Source: DASZUK01 sp963745595 (GTDB lineage Bacteria > Actinomycetota > Acidimicrobiia > Acidimicrobiales > RAAP-2). Taken from it: DNA of 64,000 bases. The stretch covers positions 18,264 through 82,263 of the forward strand of contig CAVUYB010000027.1 in assembly GCA_963745595.1 (NCBI GenBank), in the 5' to 3' direction. The translations under genes were made by a program, and so were the position numbers. The notes below the pieces were generated by a model, which was not told the origin of the DNA, made no database searches, and was given only the letters and a program-made list of their open reading frames with translations. Below, piece by piece: positions 57,067 to 64,000 of the stretch (position 1 is the first letter of the stretch; every line of letters starts with the position of its first letter).

Positions 57067-57465
57067 GTGCCGCTCTCTGAGCACGAGCAACGCGTCCTGG
57101 CGGAGCTCGAGGAGTCGCTGGTCCGCCACGACCCGCAATTCGCCGAACGGGTCCGTTCGGAGACGGTGTACCGGCACGCCGGGCGGTACTGCAAGTGGGC
57201 GGCCGTCGGTTTCGTGGCCGGCGTGGCGATCCTGGTCGCGTTCTATTCGGAGTCGATCATCGCCGGTCTGCTCGGCGTGGCCATCATGTTCGGCTCCGCG
57301 GTCGTCTTCGAGCGGAACCTTCGCCGGATGGGCAAGGCGGGCTGGCACGACCTGACGCGGTCGCTGCACCAGCAGGAGCCGTCGGGGGCGGCTGGCGGGA
57401 TCGAGCACGCGGTCCATGGCACCCGCGAGTGGTTCCGCACGCACCTGTTCCGCCGAGACCACTGA
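57067..57465 (+). CDS. DUF3040 membrane protein
   Basis: This 132-residue protein has the DUF3040 start MPLSEHEQRVLAELEESLVRHDPQFAERV and two hydrophobic helices (FVAGVAILVAFY and SIIAGLLGVAIMFGSAVV). DUF3040 proteins are frequent in actinobacteria, often near the mraZ/dcw region, and have no known activity. GTG 57067 follows GGAAGGAGGG. The upstream 228-bp gap holds a TAGACT that could be a -10 (56954-56959). Confidence 0.9.
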   Translation: MPLSEHEQRVLAELEESLVRHDPQFAERVRSETVYRHAGRYCKWAAVGFVAGVAILVAFYSESIIAGLLGVAIMFGSAVVFERNLRRMGKAGWHDLTRSLHQQEPSGAAGGIEHAVHGTREWFRTHLFRRDH

Positions 57466-57503
57466 ACCACCCGACCGGCCGGACGGAGACGTCGGCCGGC
57501 CCG

Positions 57504-58388
57504 ATGGGTGATCTATGCCTGGCGGTCGACATCGGCGGGACGAAGATGGCGGCCGGCCTGGTCGACCGGACGGGGACGCTGCGATCGGTGGCGACGGTGC
57601 CGACGCCGCCGGGCGCCGGGGCAGTGGCGCTCTGGACGACGGTGGCCGAACTCGTCGATGAGGTCCGACAGGCGGCCGACGGGCGGGTGCTGGTCTGCGG
57701 GGTCGGCTGCGGTGGCCCGATGGCCGGCCACGGGGAGACGGTTTCGCCGCTCAACATCGGAGGCTGGCGGGAGTTCCCGCTCCGTCAGCGCCTGGCCGCG
57801 CTGACCGGCGTACCGACGTTCGTGGACAACGATGCGAAGGCGCTGGCGCTGGCCGAGGGGTGGACCGGCGCGGCGCAGGACACGCGCGACTATCTGGCGA
57901 TGGTCGTGTCGACGGGGGTCGGTGGTGGGATCGTCCTCGACGGCCACCTGCTCGACGGGCGGCTCGGCAACGCGGGGCACATCGGCCATGTCGTCGTCGA
58001 GCCGGACGGCCGCCCGTGCGTCTGCGGCGGTCGGGGCTGCCTGGAGGCGGAGGCGTCGGGGACGGCGATCGCCGCGGTGACGGGCCGCCGACCGGCGGAC
58101 GCGTCGCCGGCGGTGGTCGAACGGACGGGCACGCTCGTCGGCCGGGCGGTCGCGTCGGTGGCGACGCTGCTCGATCTCGATCTGGCGGTCGTCGCGGGGT
58201 CGGTCGCGCTCGGGTTCGGCCGGCCGTTCTTCGAGGCGGCCCGGCGCGAGCTCCGGTACCGGGCGGCGATGCCGTTCTCGGCCGGCACCCGCCTGTTGCC
58301 GGCCGGACTCGGCGCCGAGGGCCCGTTGGTCGGCGCCGGCGCGGTCGGCTGGCGCGGCATCGACGGTGGATGGGACGGCGGGGGGTGA
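57504..58388 (+). CDS. ROK-family sugar kinase (glucokinase-like)
   Basis: This 294-residue ROK kinase has the phosphate-1 motif VDIGGTKMAAGLVD, the catalytic Asp in FVDNDAKALALAEG, STGVGGGIVLDG, and the zinc-binding GHIGHVVVEPDG followed by CVCGGRGCLEAEASG. It phosphorylates glucose or a related hexose with ATP. There is no helix-turn-helix, so it is an enzyme rather than a NagC-type repressor. The stop overlaps the next GTG by four bases. Confidence 0.92.
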   Translation: MGDLCLAVDIGGTKMAAGLVDRTGTLRSVATVPTPPGAGAVALWTTVAELVDEVRQAADGRVLVCGVGCGGPMAGHGETVSPLNIGGWREFPLRQRLAALTGVPTFVDNDAKALALAEGWTGAAQDTRDYLAMVVSTGVGGGIVLDGHLLDGRLGNAGHIGHVVVEPDGRPCVCGGRGCLEAEASGTAIAAVTGRRPADASPAVVERTGTLVGRAVASVATLLDLDLAVVAGSVALGFGRPFFEAARRELRYRAAMPFSAGTRLLPAGLGAEGPLVGAGAVGWRGIDGGWDGGG

Positions 58389-58672
58389 GCCGACCGGTGC
58401 GCCAGCCCGGCGTGCGCCGCCGGTGGGTCGGACCGGTGGCCGCCGCGGTGGTCGTGCGACCGCGGCTGTGGCCGGTGGCGGTGGTCACGCTCTTCCGGCT
58501 GGCCGCGACCGGCTGGTGGCGCCGGTGGCCGCCGCTGCCGTTACCGGACGACGGCTACTGGCGGTTCCGGATGGTCACCGCGTACGGCGGTGACGGCGAC
58601 GGCGTGCCGGACGCGGCAGATGTGGTGAGCTATCTGACGTGGTGTCGCAGGATGAGACGACGGGGCAGATAG
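58385..58672 (+). CDS. Small basic hypothetical protein (95 aa)
   Basis: The GTG overlaps the ROK kinase stop (GTGA), and the frame runs 95 codons. The product is strongly basic with Trp-rich stretches (TGWWRRWPPLP, DDGYWRFRMVTAYGG) and an end that fits a short helix. I have no named family. Codon use and coupling support translation. It could be a peripheral membrane or nucleic-acid-binding protein. Confidence 0.68.
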   Translation: MSRPVRQPGVRRRWVGPVAAAVVVRPRLWPVAVVTLFRLAATGWWRRWPPLPLPDDGYWRFRMVTAYGGDGDGVPDAADVVSYLTWCRRMRRRGR

Positions 58673-58683
58673 CCTTTCCGGTC

Positions 58684-59190
58684 ATGGAGCGGGTCCTCCT
58701 GCTCAATGCGACCTACGAGCCGCTGGCTCTCGTTTCGGATCGCCGTGCGGTCGTGCTCGTCTTGGCGGGCCGGGCCGAGCCGGTTGCCTTCCGTCCGACG
58801 GCACGGGTTTTCCATTCGGCGCAGCTGTCGATCGAGGTGCCGGCGATCGTCCGGCTCTCGCAGATGGTGCGGATCCCGCGGTGGGCGCGGACGCCGCCGC
58901 TCACCCGGCGGGCCGTGCTGCGTCGAGACGGCGGGGTCTGCGCGTACTGCTCCGAGTTGGCGGACACGGTCGACCACGTCGTGCCACGGAGCAAGGGCGG
59001 CCAGCACGTCTGGACGAACGTCGTCGCGTCGTGCAAGCGGGACAACCTGTTGAAGGGTGACCGGCTCCTCTCGGAGCTGGGCTGGTCGCTCAAGTTCAAG
59101 CCATGGGCGCCGGACGGGTACCTCTGGCGGCTCCGTCACCTGGCCGAGGTCGACCCGCTCTGGGAGCCGTACCTGGCCGCGGCTTCCTGA
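58684..59190 (+). CDS. HNH endonuclease domain protein
   Basis: This 168-residue protein starts VLLLNATYEPLALVSDRRAVVLVL and carries a complete HNH fold: CAYC, DHVVPRSKGGQHVWTNVVASCKRDNLLKGDR with the HNH His and the second zinc-type Cys. Stand-alone HNH proteins of this type are widespread in actinobacteria and cyanobacteria and have no defined substrate. ATG 58684 is preferred; a GTG at 58639 would overlap the previous gene by 34 bases. TAGCCT at 58670-58675 could be its own -10. Confidence 0.9.
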   Translation: MERVLLLNATYEPLALVSDRRAVVLVLAGRAEPVAFRPTARVFHSAQLSIEVPAIVRLSQMVRIPRWARTPPLTRRAVLRRDGGVCAYCSELADTVDHVVPRSKGGQHVWTNVVASCKRDNLLKGDRLLSELGWSLKFKPWAPDGYLWRLRHLAEVDPLWEPYLAAAS

Positions 59191-59945
59191 CGGCCGGCTC
59201 GGCTGTACCGGACGCCGGCTCGTCCGACGGCGATTGGTTCGACGTCGATCGGTTCCGGTCGGCGGCCGGCCGGGTCGTCGTCGTCCGGCCGGTCGACCGG
59301 GAGACGGTCGTCCTCGGCAGCGGCCAGCCGTCGTCGGTCGTCGACGCGGCTCGGGCGTCGGCGGCCGGGGTGGCGGTGACGCGGCGGCGGAGCGGCGGCG
59401 GCGCGGTCCATGTCGCCCCGGACGACCCGGTCTGGGTCGACGTCTGGGTGCCCCGGGGTGACCCGCTCTGGCACGACGACGTGCTCGTCGCGCCGCTCTG
59501 GGCGGGGGAGTGGTGGCGGTCGGCCGTCGCCACCGCCACCGGGATCGCACCGGACGAGCTGGCGGTCCACCGGGGCCGGTCGATCCCGGCGCGCTGGTCT
59601 TCCCTGATCTGCTTCGCCGGCGTCGGCCCCGGGGAGGTCACGGTCGGCGCCGACGGGAAGAAGGTCGTCGGCCTCGCCCAGTGGCGGAGCCGGCAGGGCG
59701 CACTCGTCCACGGCGGCGCGTACGGGCACTGGGACCCGCGGCGGCTGGTCGACCTGCTGGCGGTCGACGACGTGGATCGCCCGGCGATCGGGACCGCGGC
59801 GGCCGACGCGGCGGCCGGGCTCGACGGGCTCGTCTCGCCGGCGGCCGGTTCGTCCGTCGCCGACGCCCGCGGTCTGGGCGGCCGCCTCGTCGACGCGCTC
59901 CTCGACGGCCTGCCGGGCGGGCCGCGGTGGGAGATCGTCCGGTAG
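59187..59945 (+). CDS. Lipoate-protein ligase-like (BPL/LplA) protein
   Basis: The catalytic-core motif VTRRRSGGGAVHVAPDDPVWVDVWVPRGDPLWHDD, read in pieces, matches the lipoate/biotin ligase and octanoyltransferase fold, followed by KKVVGLAQWR, which holds the conserved acyl-lysine-like Lys. A short N-terminal strand (FDVDRFRSAAGRVVVV) precedes it. The start is uncertain: CTG 59187 overlaps the HNH stop, and the nearest ATG (59103) lies 88 bp inside the HNH gene. It probably transfers a lipoyl or related acyl group. Confidence 0.78.
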   Translation: MTAGSAVPDAGSSDGDWFDVDRFRSAAGRVVVVRPVDRETVVLGSGQPSSVVDAARASAAGVAVTRRRSGGGAVHVAPDDPVWVDVWVPRGDPLWHDDVLVAPLWAGEWWRSAVATATGIAPDELAVHRGRSIPARWSSLICFAGVGPGEVTVGADGKKVVGLAQWRSRQGALVHGGAYGHWDPRRLVDLLAVDDVDRPAIGTAAADAAAGLDGLVSPAAGSSVADARGLGGRLVDALLDGLPGGPRWEIVR

Positions 59946-59994
59946 GGAGCGCCCCCCGACCGCAACCCGCTCCCTTTCGAGCCCCCTCCACCCA

Positions 59995-60031
59995 CCTCCT
60001 CTCCTCCTCCTCTTTTCTCCCTCTTCTTCTT
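59995..60031. repeat. 37-nt pure polypyrimidine tract between the ligase-like gene and mraZ
   Basis: Positions 59995-60031 contain only C and T (mostly CTC/CTT triplets), with near-pure pyrimidine back to 59982. It is unlike the rest of the window and sits about 85 bp before the mraZ -35. Confidence 0.9.
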
Positions 60032-60114
60032 GCCGCCGCGCCTGACCGGCGGGCGTTGCCGCGCCCGGGCGCCCGAAAAAGCCAGGAAAAGGGGCGATCA
60101 GGGGCGTTCTTGTG

Positions 60115-60157
60115 TTGACCGGTGGGGGTGTGGGGCGTAGAGTGGCGAGAAGTGGTT
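60115..60157 (+). promoter_or_regulatory. mraZ promoter with GTGG (MraZ-box-like) repeats
   Basis: TTGACC (60115-60120) and TAGAGT (60138-60143) are 17 bp apart, a strong sigma-70-type promoter. TGGGG at 60123 and 60131, TGGCG at 60143 and TGGTT at 60153 are spaced 8-12 bp, similar to the TGGGN-N5 repeats bound by MraZ, suggesting autoregulation of the division cluster. Confidence 0.65.
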
Positions 60158-60209
60158 TGAAGGGGAGCAAAAGGGCGCGAAACAGGGAGCGTCGTGGGAG
60201 ACGAGGTCG

Positions 60210-60629
60210 GTGCCGGGGTTCGTTGGCAGGTACGAGCATTCGCTCGACACGAAGGGCAGGGTGATCCTGCCGGCCAAGTTCCGTCCCGACTTCGACCGGG
60301 GCGGCTACTTGTCGGAGAACCGCGAAGGCTGCCTGGCGCTGTGGACGCCCGGCGAGTTCGAGCGGCAGATGGTGGCGATGCGGGAGCGAGCGGCCGCGGG
60401 CCGGACGGACCGCAACCGGGCCCGGTTGTGGGCGGCCAACTCCCACGAGGTGGAGATCGACCGGCAGGGTCGCATGGCCATCCCGTCGCACCTCCGGGAG
60501 TTCGCGTCGCTGGACGGCGACGTCCTCGTCCACGGTGCGATCGACCGCGTCGAGCTGTGGAACCCGTCGACGTGGCGGGAACGGGTGATGCCGGAAGAGC
60601 AGTGGTTCCTGGACGACGAGGAGGAGTGA
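60210..60629 (+). CDS. mraZ: Transcriptional regulator MraZ
   Basis: This 139-residue protein has the two tandem SpoVT/AbrB-like swapped-hairpin domains: FVGRYEHSLDTKGRVILPAKFR and HEVEIDRQGRMAIPSHLREFASL, each with the DxxGR signature. MraZ binds repeats upstream of its own gene and regulates the division and wall cluster. GTG 60210 is preferred because it gives the canonical G-R-Y-E-H-S-L-D spacing; a GTG at 60194 is out of frame with it. It ends 17 bp before rsmH. Confidence 0.95.
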   Translation: MPGFVGRYEHSLDTKGRVILPAKFRPDFDRGGYLSENREGCLALWTPGEFERQMVAMRERAAAGRTDRNRARLWAANSHEVEIDRQGRMAIPSHLREFASLDGDVLVHGAIDRVELWNPSTWRERVMPEEQWFLDDEEE

Positions 60630-60646
60630 CCGACAGACCTGGACCT

Positions 60647-61818
<1,172 letters not shown>

Positions 61819-61819
<1 letters not shown>

Positions 61820-62412
61820 TGACGCCACCGCCCGCCGCCACCGCCACGGCCGCTCGAGCCACGCGGCCGACGCCCACGCCCGACCGGCGTGTCGCTCCCG
61901 ATCGCCGCCCGCCGCTCCGGGTCGTCGGCGACCGGCCGAGGCGGAAGGGTCGCCGACGGTCGGTCGCCGTCGTCTCGCTGGCGATGATCGGGGCCAGCCT
62001 GCTCTCGGTCGTCGTCGGCCATGCCCTGCTCGCGCAGGGTCAGGTCCGGTTGTCCGCCGTCCAGTCGGCGCTGTCGGCCGAGCAGTCGGCCCACCGGCAG
62101 GCGGTGATCGCCGCGGCCAAGCTGGAGACGCCGTCGCGCATCGTCGCCAAGGCCCACGCACAGGGCATGGCGCCGCCGGCCCAGACCAACCAGCTGCCTC
62201 GCGTCCCGCTGACGACGCCGCTGGCGACGCCGAACGTGGCGCCGGCGACGACCACGACGACGCCGAGCGCCCAGACGACATCGACCGGCGCGACCACATC
62301 GACCAGCACCGGTTCGACCAGCACCGGTTCGACCAGCACAGCGTCGACCAGTGCCGGCGGGTCGGCGACGGGCGGGACGACATCGGCGACCTCCGGGTCG
62401 TCGGGCCAGTGA
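61819..62412 (+). CDS. ftsL: FtsL-like cell division protein
   Basis: This 197-residue protein has a basic cytosolic start, one membrane helix (VVSLAMIGASLLSVVVGHALL) and a short coiled coil (LSAVQSALSAEQSAHRQAVIAAAKLETPSRIVAKA) in the FtsL style, followed by a Thr/Ser-rich tail of about 75 residues. Position between rsmH and ftsI identifies it, as the sequence itself is poorly conserved. FtsL bridges FtsB, FtsQ and FtsI at the septum. The tail (STGSTSTGSTST) is unusually long. Confidence 0.85.
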
Positions 62413-64000
62413 GCCCGGTTCGCCCGGCCCCACCGACCGGCAGGCGGAGCGGGGCGCCGGACCGGTGGGCGGCCCTGTCCGCCGGCCAGCGCTACCGGAC
62501 GACAGAACGGCCGCGTCCGGCACCGGTCGAACGTCCACGGATCCGTCGAGCCGACCGCGCAGCGCCGTCGAGCCGCCCGCGGCCGTCGGCGGGGGTCAGG
62601 CCGCCGGCGAAGCCGCCCCGGCGGCATCTGGCGCCCCGGCGGGCCGGCACGGGCGCGTCGAAGCAGATCCTCGGTCGGCGGGTCCGGTTCCTCCGTCTCG
62701 GGCTGGTGCTCGTCTTCTTGTTGATCGCGGCCCGGCTGGTCGACGTCCAGGTGCTGCAGTCCGGGCAGTACCAGCACCAGGCGAGCGAGGAGCTCACGCA
62801 GCCGATCACCATCCCGGCCCTGCGGGGCGGGATCTACGACCGGGACGGCAAGGTGCTGGCGATGTCGGTGCCGACGAAGACGGTGCTGGCCGACGACTTC
62901 CAGATCAAGCACCCGGTGTCGGAGGCGATCACCCTGGCGCCGTACCTCGGCCTGTCGGCGACGCACTTGGCGTCGCTCCTGCGTGAGCATTCCGGGTACG
63001 TCCCGCTGGCCGAGAACGTGTCGGACACAAAGGCGACGACCATCGCCGACCAGGCATTTCCGGGCATCAACCTGATCGACGGCTCCGAGCGGGTCGTGCC
63101 GAACGGGACACTGGCGTCGCCGGTGCTCGGCGTCGTCAACGCGTCGGGCAAGGGCGCGGCGGGCCTCGAGTACGAGTACAACAAGTCGCTGGCCGGGACG
63201 GCCGGCAGCGAGACGCTGCTCGAGTCACCGAGCGGTATCGCGCTGCCGGGGACGCCGGTGACGAACAAGGTGGCGGCGGCGGCCGGGACCGGGCTGGAGC
63301 TGACGCTCGACGAGCCGCTGCAGTACACGACGGAGCAGGCACTGGCCTCCGAGATCGTCGCGTCGCACGCGTCGAGCGGGGTGGCGATGGTGATGGACGT
63401 CCGGACCGGTCAGATCGTCTCGATGGCCAACCTGACGGCCAACCAGAAGAAGGCGTCGACATCGACGCCTTCTTCGGCGACGGCGACGGCCGGGCAGACG
63501 ATCGACATCGGACCGAAGGGCCCGGTCTCCGAAGCGCAGAACAACCTGGCGATGACCCAGCTCTACGAGCCGGGATCGGTCTTCAAGCTGGTGACGTTCT
63601 CGGCCGCGCTGCAGGACGGTCTGATCAACCCGAACACGACGTTCAGGGTGCCGGACCGGATCACGCTGGACGGGTCGACGTTCCACGACGCCGAGACACA
63701 TCCGACGGAGCAGCTCACGGCCACGCAGATCCTGGCCCAGTCGTCGAACATCGGCACGTCGGAGATCGCGGAGGGTCTCGGCGAGACACGACTGCTGGCC
63801 CAGGTGAAGGAGCTCGGCTTCGGCGAGCCGACCGGGCTGAACTTCCCCGGTGAGTCCGACGGGCTGATCGCCGGCCCGACACAGTGGGAGCCGACGAACT
63901 TCGTCTCGCTGCCGATCGGCCAGGTCGACGCGGTCAGCCCGCTCCAGGTGCTCGACGCGTACAACGCGGTCGGCAACGGCGGGGTCTACGTCGCGCCGAA
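62409..64000 (+). CDS. ftsI: Penicillin-binding protein FtsI (PBP3), truncated by the window
   Basis: GTG 62409 overlaps the ftsL stop (GTGA), and the frame stays open to the window end (531 codons). There is a long basic, Pro/Arg-rich cytosolic start of about 90 residues and a membrane helix (LGLVLVFLLIAARLVDVQVL). A PBP dimerisation domain (RGGIYDRDGKVLA) leads to the transpeptidase domain with Ser390 in EPGSVFK and Ser445-x-Asn447. The KTG motif lies beyond the window. It crosslinks septal peptidoglycan. No open reading frame on the other strand competes. Confidence 0.95.
   Translation, partial: MSPVRPAPPTGRRSGAPDRWAALSAGQRYRTTERPRPAPVERPRIRRADRAAPSSRPRPSAGVRPPAKPPRRHLAPRRAGTGASKQILGRRVRFLRLGLVLVFLLIAARLVDVQVLQSGQYQHQASEELTQPITIPALRGGIYDRDGKVLAMSVPTKTVLADDFQIKHPVSEAITLAPYLGLSATHLASLLREHSGYVPLAENVSDTKATTIADQAFPGINLIDGSERVVPNGTLASPVLGVVNASGKGAAGLEYEYNKSLAGTAGSETLLESPSGIALPGTPVTNKVAAAAGTGLELTLDEPLQYTTEQALASEIVASHASSGVAMVMDVRTGQIVSMANLTANQKKASTSTPSSATATAGQTIDIGPKGPVSEAQNNLAMTQLYEPGSVFKLVTFSAALQDGLINPNTTFRVPDRITLDGSTFHDAETHPTEQLTATQILAQSSNIGTSEIAEGLGETRLLAQVKELGFGEPTGLNFPGESDGLIAGPTQWEPTNFVSLPIGQVDAVSPLQVLDAYNAVGNGGVYVAP

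Noticed and set aside
58684..59190. HNH gene as part of a mobile intron or restriction system
   Set aside because: No intron features, methyltransferase, integrase or terminal repeats are present; it is a stand-alone HNH protein in an ordinary gene run.

Overview
This is a GC-rich (roughly 70 percent by eye) chromosomal window from an actinobacterium. The evidence is F420-type enzymes (PPOX and luciferase-like families), ergothioneine genes, DUF2630, DUF3040 and phage-type zinc-finger small proteins, many GTG starts, many apparently leaderless genes (a TANNNT -10 element 6-9 bp before the start codon), and a mraZ-rsmH-ftsL-ftsI division cluster. The gene set and the HNH / lipoate-ligase-like pair before mraZ fit class Acidimicrobiia best. 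That placement is inference; no rRNA or other lineage marker is present.

Layout: 0-4.1 kb, a branched-chain amino acid (Liv) ABC transporter with a fused LivH-LivM permease. 4.1-12.3 kb, a flippase-like membrane protein, an AlkB-type repair enzyme behind a perfect LexA box, an M24 peptidase, EttA, a tiny HiPIP-like Fe-S protein, an ECF42 sigma factor with its DGPF partner and a matching promoter, UspA and small proteins. 12.3-18 kb, a methyltransferase, a sulfatase, two SDRs, a PPOX enzyme and a YihY membrane protein. 18-37 kb, a stress and redox stretch: Lon, a TmpA/TmpB-like oxygenase pair, EncFtn plus encapsulin, egtB-egtD, an arylsulfatase, Ohr, a cNMP-domain thioredoxin-reductase-like protein, a PadR-controlled DrrAB-type exporter, MsrA, a DUF2252 kinase-like protein and an LLM oxidoreductase. 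37.5-46.4 kb, NhaA, then MarR, an MMPL transporter, an MFS transporter with a C-terminal MarR-like domain, and an ECF sigma factor with a Cys-rich membrane partner. 46.4-57 kb, a TTC38-like protein, a class III aminotransferase, CapA, fructosamine kinase, LMW-PTP, an acyl-CoA ligase, membrane proteins and an amidase. 57-64 kb, DUF3040, a ROK kinase, HNH, a lipoate-ligase-like protein and the start of the dcw cluster, with ftsI cut by the window end.

About half of the promoters that can be read suggest a stress theme: LexA for alkB, ECF42 for the DGPF-sigma operon, sigma-R-like GGAAY-N18-GTT for lon and msrA, and a PadR operator on a strong housekeeping promoter.

Many otherwise well-conserved genes carry single-base frameshifts, densest at 24.1-28.7 kb and 31.7-33.4 kb. 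Most look like one extra base. I treat these as probable sequence errors and give whole-gene spans. No tRNA, rRNA, CRISPR array, prophage or insertion sequence was found, and no gap without a gene exceeds about 270 bp.
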